Shown: piece by piece, positions 1-28,875 of the stretch
Layout: every line of letters begins with the position of its first letter
Numbering within the stretch: position 1 is the stretch's first letter
Source: Rhinopithecus roxellana
Taxonomy: Eukaryota; Chordata; Mammalia; Primates; Cercopithecidae
DNA: 64,000 nt
Direction: 5' to 3'
NCBI RefSeq assembly: GCF_007565055.1
Contig: NC_044553.1
Location: 39,199,916 to 39,263,915 of the forward strand
Translations under genes and position numbers: made by a program
Notes under the pieces: generated by a model
What the model saw: only the letters and a program-made list of their open reading frames with translations
What the model was told of the DNA's origin: nothing
Database searches by the model: none

Positions 1-183
1 CTTCCCCTCTTTTTGTGAAAGCAGGTTTATTAAGAAAGTAAAGGAATAAAAGAATGGCTACTCCATAGGCAGGGCAGCCAAATCTTGCAAGCCTTCTTCA
101 GTTTGGAGATAATGAGAGATAAAGAGGAAGGATATTCCAAAAAAATTATATGCCATTCTGAATTTTTTTTAAATTAGGGAATT

Positions 184-441
184 GGCCAGATGCAGGGCTG
201 ATCTGTAATCCTAGCACTTTAGAAGACTTAGCTGGGAGAATAACTTGAGGCCAGGAGTTCAAGACCAGCCTGGGTAACATAGTGAGATCCCATTTCTACA
301 AAAAAAAAAAAAAAAAGCGTGGTGTGTGCCTACAGGTCCCAGGTGCTTGAGAGGCTTACTGGGAGAATTGTTTGAAGCTACAGTGAACTTTGATCATGCC
401 ACTGCACCACAGCCTAGGCAACAGAGCAAGACCCTGTCTCT
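184..441 (+). mobile_element. Alu (old, J-like)
   Basis: Begins GGCCAGATGCAGGGCTGA and ends at GACCCTGTCTCT, with a long internal A run at 300-316 between the arms. Heavily diverged, with the right arm shortened. Confidence 0.8.
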
Positions 442-2255
442 TAAAGAGAGAAGGGGAATCTTCAGCTAAGCGTATGGTTCTCTCCATTTGATGAGAGTCC
501 AGAGATGTTTTATATGGCCTTGCATAATGTGACTTTCTTTAGACCCTCACCAGAGTTAGCTCAAAAACAACAGCAATCATGTTTGATCTGTAGTCTGAAA
601 AGCTGTGGTGCTAAACCCTGCTAGGATGGACTGAAGAATAGTGTCAAGGTCTTGCATATCTTCATTATACCTTCTTTGGTATTAGATGGGCTGATAGGAC
701 TTTTTAAGAGTCCTGCTTGACTGATTATAGTAGGATGCTATTTCAGTGGCACAGTCCCTCCCCACCACCTCAACAAAATAAGATGAGAGCTGTAACAAAG
801 CTGAAGTGTTTTATTTCTTCATTCTGAGTGGGTTGAAACCAGCTGCCTTCTTCATGTTATTGGCAGACCTATGCATTCGCATAGAGTGAGGGTCCTGGTG
901 GAATGCCTGGAAAGGAAAATACCATGTCTAGGAATCTTCACTGATGTTTTCTAGTGGTAGATCAGAATATGATCAGATTCTGAAAAATTTGAGGTAGGAC
1001 TTCCCTTCTCCAAAGCTTTCTACTGCCAGGTAGCATATGCTATTTACATTGATTCGTTCAGTACATATTTTAGGGTACCTACTAATTACCAGGTACTATG
1101 CTTAGGAAATGTCCCCGGAGCTACTTAGTCCCACACCTTTTGTAACAGACAAAGCCACAGAAAAAAGGAGGGGAATGGTGCCCTGGAAAATGAAGAGTAG
1201 AGGTTCTGAAGAATCAGATTAGATTAGATTGGGGAAGGATGGCAAAAGAAAAGGGAGTGAAAACGTTATTAGAAAGAAGAGAAAGAAAAGTGAAATGTTA
1301 GTGAGATAGGGAGGAATCCACTACATGTCCCTGTGCTCCAGGAGTAATAATGTGTTCCTATGAGCTCAAGATTGAAAAAAAAAAAGAAAATTGACCTCTG
1401 CTCTACGTTAATGCCTAAAACAATGCCTGGCACATGGTGAGCATTCAGTAAAATGTTGAATGAAACGTAATGGATGGATGGGAGAGTTGAATCTGTTTAG
1501 TCTGTGTAAAAGATGTTTTAAAAGCATCTTGGCTCATTCTGCTTCTGGGCTCATGTTGGGATTGCTTTTCCTCACTCCCTTGGTTATACACGTATGACCA
1601 TGTGACCTACTTTAGTCAGTAAAATCAGAGAAGTGAATGGTGTCACTTTTGGATGGAAGCTTTGTTGCCAGTGAGATAGTCTTGTTTTCTCTGCTACATT
1701 GCATGTCATTGGTGGAGATGGTAGGTACTTTAACAGCTTGGCTGACAGCTACGTTGGACTTGTGGCATGAGCACGACTTAGATTTTTGGGGGCCATCTAT
1801 TATCCTGACTGCTACGAAAATTTATATTTTCATCTGGTTAGAATCCTCAGGTGTCCAAAGGTGCTTGAAGAAAGAGGCTGTGCACATGGCTCCTGTCCTG
1901 CATTTGCACCAATATTTCTTTAATGTTAATTAGGTTAGGAATCTTAGAATAAAGCCTCCTGCCAGGAGGAAGATAAGAAATGGGATGAAGGGTTATAATT
2001 ATTTAAAAATTTCCAGCCATAAATTTGTGGAAAGGATTGTATTTGTTTAGTATGCAACAATTTGAATAATATCTCTCCCATTCTGAGGATATGTATTAGC
2101 ATAGGGCTTGGGAATAAAACTAAAGAAATGTAAGATTTGTTCTGTGGTTTTGTAAGTCATAGACTTAGAATTGGGAGAGTCTATGGGGATGTTATTACTA
2201 GTTTATCTGGTCTATGAATTTTTGAATTTCTAATATGGATGACTTACAGTAAAGC
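442..2255. other. Intron 1 sequence, mostly unclassified
   Basis: No gene seen. At 1385-1475 an AATGCCTGGCACATGGTGAG-type stretch looks like the tail of a MIR or L2 element. 1540-1960 may be an old interspersed repeat that I cannot name. Confidence 0.4.
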
Positions 2256-2264
2256 TGTAACTAG

Positions 2265-2533
2265 GAGATGGAGTCTCGCTCTGTCCCTCAGGCTGAAGTG
2301 CGGTGGCAGGATCTTGGCTCACTGCAACCTCCACCTCCCAGGTTCAAGCGATTCTCCTGCCTCAGCTCCTGAGTAGCTGGGATTCCAGCCATGCACCACC
2401 TGTGCCAAGCTAATTTTTGTTTTTTTTTAGTAGAGATGGGGTTTGGCCATGTTGGTCTGACTGGTCTCAGGTGATCCACCTGCCTTGGCCTCCCAAAGTG
2501 CTGGGATTATAGGCGTGAGCCACCCCGCCTTGT
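2265..2533 (-). mobile_element. Alu, antisense, no T tail
   Basis: Runs from GAGATGGAGTCTCGCTC to GAGCCACCCCGCCT. The 9-bp repeat TGTAACTAG flanks it (2256-2264 and 2534-2542). Confidence 0.9.
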
Positions 2534-2640
2534 TGTAACTAGACTTACTAGTTGTAATCTAGTTACACATTTACTACAAGTCATCCATACTGGAAATTAA
2601 CAACTAGAGATAAGCAACAAAATAAACATAATGGCATGCG

Positions 2641-2940
2641 CTTTTTTTTTTTTTTTTTTGAGACAGGGTCTCACTCTGTTGCCCAAGCTGGAGTGCAGTG
2701 GTGCGATCTCAGCTCACTGCAGCCTCAGCCTCCCAGGTTCAAGCAATTCTCCAACCTCAGCCTCCTGAGTAGCTGGGATTACAGGTGTGAGCCACCACAC
2801 CTTGCTAGTTTTTGTATTTTTAGTAGGGATGGGTTTTACCATGTTGGCCAGGCTGGTCTCCAACTCCTGGCCTCAGGTGTTCTGCCCGCCTTGGCCTCCC
2901 AAAGTGCTAGGATTACAAGTGTGAGCCACCACGCCCAGCC
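2641..2940 (-). mobile_element. Alu, antisense, full length
   Basis: T19 run at 2641, then GAGACAGGGTCTCACTC through CACCACGCCCAGCC. Confidence 0.93.
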
Positions 2941-3129
2941 TGTTTTGTCTTTAAGTTGAATAGTTGGTTACTGTCTTCTCTGACTTTGAAAGTTTATCTC
3001 TGTAGATAAGCATAGTTACTGATACTACCCAAAGCCTTTTAGACTTTGGCATTTTAGATTTAAGGTCCTGTGTCTCTTCCCAGGTTCCTAAGATTATTTG
3101 TTGTTAACAGTTTACACTCCCAGCCTCCT

Positions 3130-3137
3130 TGACGTCA
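3130..3137. promoter_or_regulatory. Full palindromic CRE (ATF/CREB) motif in intron 1
   Basis: TGACGTCA, the complete cAMP-response element, lies in non-repetitive intron sequence. Function is unproven; a single 8-mer can occur by chance, though its CpG makes it rarer than average. Confidence 0.3.
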
Positions 3138-4535
3138 AATCCTGAAAGGGTCCCTGGTAGCTCTTACGGCCACCCACCACACATTAGGAGCAAGGGCTTT
3201 GTCAAGAATGCAGTGAGCAAGCAGCTAAGCTGTAGCACTTGGCCTTCTCTGCCCAAAAAGCTTAGTAGCTTTGATGAGAGCTTGAGACATGATCTCAGGG
3301 AAGGGCGAATTTGCTACAGCTACATTTATCTGTGCCAGGTTAGGAGATAGCTCTAGGTGAATATAAGAAAAACTCAACCTTTCCCATCAGTCCAAAAGCA
3401 ACTGGGTTTTGGCCGAGGAGATGTGAGGCTGGCTAGGTTCCTGTTAACTCAAATTACTCGCTTGACTATGGAGAAGAGCAAAATGAGTAAGAGCCTTTGT
3501 GGAGAGGGGATGGCCCTTACTTCAAACTTTCTTTGCACATCTAGACTTCCTTTTTGACATAGGTAGGCCAAGTTGCTCCTTAATAAGAAAAAAAGAAAAT
3601 TCAGTTTCTATAGATTGGCGAGATAGGACAAAGTAAAGTTACTTCTTTTGTTTGCATTTCATTACTTTATATACTTAGTCTTGACTCCCAGTACCAGCAT
3701 TGCTCTTGGTGTGGGGGCAGACCAGGTGACAGAGAGCAGGAAGTAATGTAGCAAAGAGAGCAGTGCTTGAGCAGACAGTTGTGTCTAATGCAGTTTCAGG
3801 GAACTGCCTTATAAACTTAGGAAGCTGCTATCCAGCCTGGATTATAGAGAGCTCTTAATTCCGTGGCATGGTAGATCACTGAAAGAAAGCCAAAGTTAAA
3901 GCAAAAAGCCAACTTTATTCTTGTAAATTATTCTCTGTACTTCATTTTATTCACCAAGTTTTTAAAAACAAAACAACATGAAACCAGCTAATCAAACTTA
4001 GTGATCACTCCCCAGACCACCCAGAATCAGCCTGGTTGGTAGGAATGGGTAGCATTTATTTGGAGGCAGAGAAATTGGAAAGATGCTGGAAAGGGTCCCT
4101 TTATGTTACCTTCCTTTTTACTCCCTTGTTGAAGTGTGTAGAATATGTAAAAATATGGAGCCGCAGTTTTTTCCTGGGTCTAAGCTTTAAACTTTGCCTT
4201 TCTGAAATTAAGTATGAAAGATGGTGGAGATAATGGCAATTAATAGGACACTGATGTGGATAGAGGATGCAGTGACCATCTGCTGGTCCAGCTGAGTTTT
4301 TTATATGCTTTAGTCAGGCCAAGGAGCTCCATGGTTGACGTGAAAGTTGGAGGTAGTTGGAGACATTAGAATTTGGAATATAACTGCCCTAAGAGTTAAG
4401 GTGATGAGGGAACAGTTTTCTTTCTAGGGCCACTAGGAGAGCATGAGAGGCCTCTGCATTTTTTATGGCTACCAGGCACACACATCTTGACTTTCTTAAT
4501 CAGGTCAGACCCCCAGTGTGCAGACTCTCAGTAGT

Positions 4536-4740
4536 ATCTTGTAGCATTCCTTGGTACCACTTGTCCTGTCTTCATTTCCTTGTTTACTTTCCTTCTTTTT
4601 AAAAAAAATTGTCTCTAGTCACATGATAAACTCCATGAAGGCAGAACCCAAGTCTCTCTTTACTCACCATTTTATCCCCATTGCCAAGGGATTGACACAG
4701 ATACTTATCAAATACGTACCGAATAATGGAATATGACTGA
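4536..4740 (-). mobile_element. L2 fragment, antisense
   Basis: Matches the reverse complement of the LINE-2 3' end (CTCCATGAAGGCAG, then CACCATTTTATCCCC and the tail of the form AATACGTACCGAATAATGG). Confidence 0.6.
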
Positions 4741-5600
4741 ATTGTAAACACTTAATGGATCCACTGTATGATATAGAGGTACAGCATGACTCCCAACTTT
4801 ACTAATTAAGGTGGGTCTACTTTCCAAGATCCTGGCTGAAAAGGTGCTCCAGCAGCATTTGGTCTAATGGATAGTGAAGGATCCTGAAGACTACTACTCA
4901 CAGAGCAATGAGGCAGAATCACTGAACAAACACTGCCATTGTGAATACTTCTCCCCCCAGCTGTTTACTTGGTATAATCCTCATTGTCTAGTGGAATTAC
5001 AGTTTGGTTTATAAATACTACCTTCTCTTGTTAGAATGTATAGTCTTCATCATCTGAGTACATAATGATGGCTCTGCAGTTCTCAGTGTAGGCAAAGCTC
5101 CTACCTTCCCTAGTATCATTTTTTACCCACTCTGCCTCGTTAAGTGCTGACCAGTCACTGATAATTCTGAAAAGGCACTCTCCTTGAAGTTTGTAGTTTG
5201 TGAGGCTTCTTGGTCTCAATAAAATTTAAGTGGGGCAGATGTGAATGGAGGTCTTAAGTAAGGATCTCTCATTTTCATGGCTTTCCTAATCTGGCTACAA
5301 CGCCTACTATAGTGCTATTCTGTCAGATAACAGTGGTGTAATTTTTGACAAAGCATCATTTGTGCTTGACTAGATTGCTAGTGAAGTAGAAGTTTGAGAG
5401 AGAACTTGGAGATCTTACTGTTCTTATTTCATTTGTCTATGGAACTGATTTTACAGTCAGAAATGTAAAACATGACTGAGCTTTAAGGAATTGTCTACAT
5501 TAAGGCAGGAAGGTAGGCATGAACAAGCATTCTATTTCAGGTAGAGACTAGAGATGTAAAATTTTGGAAATAGTGGAGCCTTTGAGAAATACTGGTTTTC

Positions 5601-5884
5601 TTGACGAGCCTGCGAAACATAGTGAAACCCTGTCTCTACAAAAAATACAAAAATTAGCCGTGTGTGATGCTTGCCTCAGCAGCACATATACTTTAAAAAA
5701 AAAAAAAAAGCCTGGTGTGGTGGCTCCTGCCTGTAGTCCCAGATACTTGAGGGGCTGAGGTGGGAAGATCGCTTGAGCCCAGAAGGCAGAGGTTGCAGTG
5801 AGCAGTGAGCAGTGATGAGGCCACTACACTCCAGCTTGGGTGACAGAACAATACCCTGTCTCAAACAAACAAACAAACGAACAC
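5601..5884 (+). mobile_element. 5'-truncated Alu carrying a nested U6/poly(A) insertion
   Basis: The Alu starts within the left arm (GACGAGCCTGCGAAACATAG) and ends in a CAAA-type tail. The exact 10-bp duplication ACTGGTTTTC flanks it at 5591-5600 and 5885-5894. The arm-to-arm region is split by the U6 fragment at 5668-5692 and an A run. Confidence 0.85.
5668..5692 (+). pseudogene. U6 snRNA 5'-end fragment, A-tailed, inside an Alu
   Basis: The 25 nt match the U6 snRNA 5' end at 22 positions, with the last 12 (AGCACATATACT) identical. TT and A15 (to 5709) follow directly. AGCCGTGTG before it and AGCCTGGTGTG after it may be the duplicated target. This reads as a 3'-truncated U6 retrocopy. It is short, so chance similarity is possible but unlikely given the A tail. 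Confidence 0.65.
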
Positions 5885-6020
5885 ACTGGTTTTCCTAGGA
5901 TATTTCCGGGGGAGCAGGAAGAATCAAGATGTGTACAAACAGAAAAACCTTGGTGGGAGGGAGACGCAGTATTAAAGCCCTTTTTAAAAATCTGAAACTT
6001 TTACCAATACAAACATTTAT

Positions 6021-6328
6021 TTTTATTTTTATTTATTTATTTTTTTTGAGACAGAGTCTTGCTGTTGCCCAGGCTGGAGTGCAGTGGCGCGATCTCACCT
6101 CACTGCAACCTCCACCTCCCAGGTTCTAGCGATTCTCCTGCCCCAGCCTCCCAAGTAGCTAGGGTTACAGGCACTCATCAGCACGCTGGGCTAATTTTTG
6201 TATTTTTAGTAGAGACAGGGTTTCTCCGTGTTGGTCAGGCTGGTCTCCAACTCTCGACCTCAGGAGATCCACCCGCCTTGGCCTTCCAAAGTGCTGGGAT
6301 TACAGGCGTGAGCCACCACGCCTGGCCC
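6021..6328 (-). mobile_element. Alu, antisense
   Basis: T/A-rich tail (TTTATTTATTT repeats), GAGACAGAGTCTTGCTG, ending CACCACGCCTGGCC. Confidence 0.92.
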
Positions 6329-6474
6329 CAAAAATGTATTTTTATTACTTATTTCCACAATCACATGGGTTAGATCACATAACAGCATTGAAAATCCAGT
6401 GGCTAAAGACCAAAGACAAGACTAATGGCTCAGTTGGATAATGGCAAATGATATGTTGGACTTAAGTTGTTTAA

Positions 6475-6770
6475 ATTTTTTTGGGGGGGGCGGGGGGCAG
6501 AGTCTTATTCTGTCGTCCAGGCTGGAGTGCAATGGCGTGATCTCAGCTCACTGCAGCTTCTACCTCCCTGGTTCAAGCAGTTATCCTGCCTTACTCCGGA
6601 GTAGCTGGGATTACAGGCATGCGCCACCACGCCCGGCTACTGTTTGTATTTTTAGTAGAGATGGGGTTTCACCATATTGACCAGGCTGGTCTTGAACTCC
6701 TGACCTCATGATGCTCCCTCCTCGGCCTCCCAAAGTGCTGGAATTACAGGCGTGAACCACCGTGTCCGGC
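6475..6770 (-). mobile_element. Alu, antisense, with G-rich junction
   Basis: The usual T tail is replaced by TTTTTTT, then G runs (GGGGGGGGCGGGGGG) before CAGAGTCTTATTCTG. Ends CCGTGTCCGGCC. Confidence 0.9.
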
Positions 6771-7385
6771 CTTGAAATATTTTTTTAGTTCAAAAGTTTA
6801 TTCACAAACTTTTTAAGTGTTTTATTACAAATAGACTGGTAAGCTACAGAATTTTTAGGACTTTTTTTTTTTTTTTGGCGGGCTAGGAGGGCTGATTTCT
6901 GAGAAGCAGAGAAAAACTTGCAGAGGAGAAGCCATCTGTTACAGTAAAAGAAAGCTCTTTTACTATTAGTGTCCTTCCTGTTAAGCAGATACAAGACCCG
7001 TTCTCATTTATTAAAAGAACTGAAGGATAGTAAGTATCAGTTTTTATTACAGCTGTCTTTCTCCTATTGGACAATGAGTTGAGTTTACTGAGGGCCGGAA
7101 TCCTTTTGCTCATATCAGGTTTGCTCCTGCCTAGCATGTAGTAGTTGCTCAATATATGTTTATATATTAAATGAATAAATTGGTGGCTTTATTCTTTCTG
7201 CCTCAAATATTGTCTGGTCTTACTTGTTAGGAATTGTGACCACCGTATTTTCCATAATGCCTTATGTCTGGTACTCTGGGTACTCTGCAGATTCAAGGAT
7301 TAGGCCATTAAGAAACTGAAAGAACCAAGTTGCATTTATTTTTTTTCAGGCTGGCTAGGGAACCATCTACTGGAGTTGAGGCTGT
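6771..7385. other. Intron 1, unclassified
   Basis: AT-rich with a T14 run near 6863. A weak L2-like 3' phrase (CTGAGGGCCGGAATCC) occurs near 7090. No gene seen. Confidence 0.35.
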
Positions 7386-8070
7386 TTTTTCCTGCCCTTT
7401 TAGAGGATATTTTTTAAAGTACGAAATATTTTAAGCGAACAGAGATCAATATAACGAACCTTTATATACATACCAGCCAGCTCTGTAAGAGTCTAGTAAT
7501 CTGCCATGCTTGTTATTTTAAAATAAATAACACATTAAAATGCAGAGAAATGATTCTGGTCTCTTTCCTTAATAACTTCCAGGTAATCATTATGAATTTG
7601 GTATTTGTCTCTTTTTTTTTTTCCTTTTGCAATATGCATATGTACTTACAAAAAAACTATTTTGCATGCATATAACTACTTATCTGTTCTCCTATTTTAT
7701 GAAGTTTAGGTTGTTTCTAATTTTCTTTACCAAAAAAAATGAGCATTTCTCTAGGGAGTTTACTGTGAAGAAAAATGGCTGGGTCATAGAGTATGCTATT
7801 TATTTATTCATTTATATGTTTCTGCCAAATTGCTCTGAAGTTCTTGTACTAATTTAAACTCTAACCACTATTGTGTGTAAGTTTGTTTTTCCACACCCCT
7901 CAGACTTGACATTAACAGAGAAGCATTTTTTTCAATCTGAAATGTTCTTTTAAGGTAATCTTTTCCTATCAGTCACATTAAATACCTTTTCATAGGTATT
8001 ATTCATTGTTCAAGTTTACTTTTATAAATTGAAGAGCATTATTCACATACTTATTTGTGCTGTTAGATTT
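7385..8070 (-). mobile_element. Old L1 3' fragment, antisense
   Basis: Resembles the reverse complement of ancient L1 3' ends: GTTGTTTCTAATTTTC, then ATGGCTGGGTCATAGAG, GCCAAATTGCTCTG and CTAACCACTATTGTGTG. Very diverged. Confidence 0.55.
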
Positions 8071-8516
8071 TTGTTCATTGGATATTGATAGGCATAGTTA
8101 ATAAATAAATATGCTCTTTAACAAACACATTGCAGACTTCTTATATATTCTTTTAGATAGATGTTACTAATGTTTTACCCCTCATAAAACTTGAGTTCTA
8201 TAAAAATATTATGAACCTTCCCATACTTGTTGGCATTTCAGAAATGGTACAACCTAATGAGCCTAAGTGTTACCAAGAATCTAGCGTAGTGAAATCTGGA
8301 GCCCGGGCCAATGTGTGTGAATTGCTCATAACAGTTTTGTAAGCTATTATTGATTAAGGGTAATTTGTCACTTAATGACCATCAAGTTTAATGTAGCAGT
8401 AGTAGTTTATTGCTAAATGCTCAGTTTGTGTCATACTACAAATTTGAAGAAAAGGGTATTTCCTGCAGTGGTGACTCTCTTCTTTTTCTCATCCCCCCAG
8501 GTTGTATCAGAGTAAG

Positions 8517-8570
8517 ATGGACGGTAGCTTTGATTGTGATTGTGGTGAGCTGGAGCCACCTGATCACTAA
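8517..8570 (+). promoter_or_regulatory. Upstream ORF 1 in the MAPK6 leader (17 codons)
   Basis: The first ATG of the exon 2 leader lies 17 nt from the acceptor in a strong context (A at -3, G at +4). It reads MDGSFDCDCGELEPPDH then TAA at 8568-8570, about 560 nt before the ERK3 start. A scanning ribosome would be expected to meet it first. That it is translated is inference. Confidence 0.6.
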
Positions 8571-8683
8571 CAAAAGACATCTTCTGTTAACCAACAGCCG
8601 CCAGAGCTTCCTGTTGAAATAAATATATAGCAACAAAGGAAGAAAAGAAGCAAAACGGAAATAGTGCTTACCAGCACCTTAGA

Positions 8684-8731
8684 ATGATGCTGCTCAGGAC
8701 CAGTCCAACACTGAATGTATCTGCACTGTGA
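8684..8731 (+). promoter_or_regulatory. Upstream ORF 2 in the MAPK6 leader (15 codons, double ATG)
   Basis: Two adjacent ATGs open a 15-codon frame (MMLLRTSPTLNVSAL) ending in TGA at 8729. It overlaps a longer 32-codon frame starting at 8715. Confidence 0.45.
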
Positions 8732-8813
8732 GGAGAATGTTCATAGAAGCCTGTTGTGTGCATATTTATTCACATTTTTGTTAAATGTTAAATCGTTTAG
8801 CACGGTAATCTGA
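8715..8813 (+). promoter_or_regulatory. Upstream ORF 3 in the MAPK6 leader (32 codons)
   Basis: ATG at 8715 to TGA at 8811-8813, the longest upstream frame I traced in the leader. Further short frames start at 8737 (15 codons), 8785 (7 codons), 8823 and 8862. Confidence 0.4.
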
Positions 8814-9047
8814 GTGCACAGTATGTCATTTCATTCCGTTTGAGTTTCTTGTTTTCTTTAAATGTCTGCAGAGTTGCTGCCCCTTTCTTGAACTATGAGT
8901 ACTGCAATCTTTTTAATTCTCAGTATGAGTAGAGCTTTTTGAGCTTTAAATCTAAGGGGAACTCAACAGGCCTGTTTGGCATATGCAATGAACATCAAGA
9001 AACCATCTTGCTGTGGAAGCATAATTATTTTTCTTCTCCCTTTTTGA

Positions 9048-27621
<18,574 letters not shown>

Positions 27622-27699
27622 AACACTCAGCAGACATTTGTCTTTGTATTCATGAAATGTGTTTTGTCTTTTTTTATTACTAGTGTTTAAGTCATTTTT

Positions 27700-27707
27700 T
27701 ACTTGAA
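27700..27707 (+). promoter_or_regulatory. miR-26-type 8-mer seed match in MAPK6 3' UTR
   Basis: TACTTGAA is complementary to bases 2-8 of miR-26 plus the A opposite base 1. It lies 80 nt after the stop, before any polyadenylation signal, so it would be in every 3' end form. Confidence 0.4.
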
Positions 27708-27819
27708 TCAGATGGTGTCATTTAGTAAGGATTTTATGAGTTCCTTGGTTTTTAAAATCCAGACTTTTTTTCTACATGTGAGAGTTTTCATTTTAACTGG
27801 CATGTCATTTGCACACAAA

Positions 27820-27825
27820 AATAAA
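27820..27825 (+). terminator. MAPK6: Possible proximal polyadenylation signal of MAPK6
   Basis: Canonical AATAAA about 200 nt after the stop codon. Use of it would remove the Pumilio-type, miR-144 and let-7 motifs further down. Usage cannot be judged from sequence alone. Confidence 0.35.
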
Positions 27826-27950
27826 GACTAGAGCAAAATAATGCAGGAGGAGAAAAGAAATGCACTAAGACAAGTAAAGAACATTCTCTCATAGAACAAT
27901 GATCTGTTTTACAGGAAACAAACCTTGCCTTGAAATTTACACAGTGAGAC

Positions 27951-27958
27951 TGTACATA
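27951..27958 (+). promoter_or_regulatory. Pumilio-type element in MAPK6 3' UTR
   Basis: TGTACATA fits the UGUANAUA recognition consensus of PUM1/PUM2. A single copy was seen. Confidence 0.4.
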
Positions 27959-28023
27959 ATTGCATGAAAATAGCTATTTTTTTCCTAAGACATTTTTCAT
28001 TCATGAGTATTTTCAAGTTTTTC

Positions 28024-28031
28024 ATACTGTA
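28024..28031 (+). promoter_or_regulatory. miR-144-type 8-mer seed match in MAPK6 3' UTR
   Basis: ATACTGTA matches the miR-144 seed complement with the terminal A. It lies about 75 nt upstream of the let-7 match. Confidence 0.35.
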
Positions 28032-28101
28032 CACATTTCTTAAAACACATGATACCAGCAGCAACTGAAAATGAATGCCGAATTTGGTACACATGTGTTA
28101 T

Positions 28102-28109
28102 CTACCTCA
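28102..28109 (+). promoter_or_regulatory. let-7 / miR-98 8-mer seed match in MAPK6 3' UTR
   Basis: CTACCTCA is the exact 8-mer target for let-7 (seed GAGGUAG plus A). It sits in AT-rich 3' UTR sequence, a favourable context. It is lost if the 27820 signal is used. Confidence 0.5.
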
Positions 28110-28204
28110 AGGTAACAAGAGTATGTGGCAAAACATATACCACCCATAGTGCTTCACAAAATGCACTTCTATTTAGCCAGCGTTTATTGTAGTAAACTAT
28201 TCTT

Positions 28205-28210
28205 AATAAA
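28205..28210 (+). terminator. MAPK6: Possible intermediate polyadenylation signal of MAPK6
   Basis: AATAAA in TTCTTAATAAAACTC, about 585 nt after the stop, with a T/G-containing stretch downstream. Usage unknown. Confidence 0.3.
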
Positions 28211-28733
28211 ACTCATTCACTGTTTATAAATGTTCTGATATGCATTCTTTATAGTGAAGTGTTAATACATCACATCTTATTTATTTTAGCAAATCAGTAT
28301 ATTTTCTGTATTTAATTATAAAAATTAACTTAGTTTTTAAAATTTATTTGCAAATACACTTTTTCCATTTGGCACTATTGTTCGTTGCCTACTTAGCTGA
28401 ATCTATAATGTCAGCTTATCCTAAGGCTGTCCACGTACTTAATTTACTTAAAGTGTTCATTTTAAGTAACGTGCTCACTGTGTATAGGAATTTGTATTTT
28501 GGAGGTGCTTGATCTATCTACAAAGAAAAATTAATTAGGAATTACTTTATTATAAAATGCTCCTAGAAGTCTTAATTGTGTTTATTTTTTAAAAAAAAGA
28601 ATGTTAGACTTGTGTGCATGGAAGTAATTAAGGTACATCATTATTGTAGTTTAAAAGTTGTACATGATAAGACATTTTGTTTTTACTGTATGTTTTTACT
28701 GAATGATCTATTCCCCATCCCAAGGCAAGCATG

Positions 28734-28739
28734 AATAAA
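28734..28739 (+). terminator. MAPK6: Possible polyadenylation signal of MAPK6
   Basis: AATAAA in GCATGAATAAAATTAGG, about 120 nt before the distal signal. It may act as an alternative to it. Confidence 0.3.
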
Positions 28740-28851
28740 ATTAGGTTAAACGTAGCATGTGGCATCACAGTCTCTTAGAATTTGTTTCATCTATTTTATT
28801 TTATTGAATACTGTCTGTATCTTCGGTTATCCTGTTTGAAGAAAAAGGACA

Positions 28852-28857
28852 AATAAA
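28852..28857 (+). terminator. MAPK6: Distal polyadenylation signal of MAPK6
   Basis: AATAAA in the context GGACAAATAAAACATGG, followed within 60 nt by T/GT-rich sequence (CTCCTGTTTCACTC). It is the last hexamer before sequence with no transcript-like features. Cleavage about 15-25 nt downstream is inferred. Confidence 0.7.
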
Positions 28858-28875
28858 ACATGGCCAGCAAATACG

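Larger units (their letters stand above)
2943..5590. other. Intron 1, largely unique sequence
   Basis: Contains the CRE motif at 3130 and, at about 4536-4740, an antisense L2 3' end with the familiar ACTCCATGAAGGCAG phrase. Otherwise I recognise nothing. Short open frames here show no coding character. Confidence 0.5.
27622..28875 (+). other. MAPK6: MAPK6 3' UTR
   Basis: AT-rich, repeat-free sequence follows the stop codon. Its end is placed 15-25 nt after the AATAAA at 28852. Other AATAAA hexamers occur at 27820, 28205 and 28734, so shorter forms are possible. Several small-RNA seed matches and a Pumilio-type element lie within it. Confidence 0.8.

Noticed and set aside
2636..2959. Many 60-130-codon frames with phrases like SRDGVSPCWPGWSRTPDL or GLPSSWDYR
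   Set aside because: These are standard translations of antisense Alu elements, seen throughout the window; not genes.
3129..3350. 73-codon frame in intron 1 with AG and GT at plausible borders, as an exon
   Set aside because: The composition shows no clear coding signal and I know of no MAPK6 isoform with it; AG/GT pairs at this spacing are common by chance.
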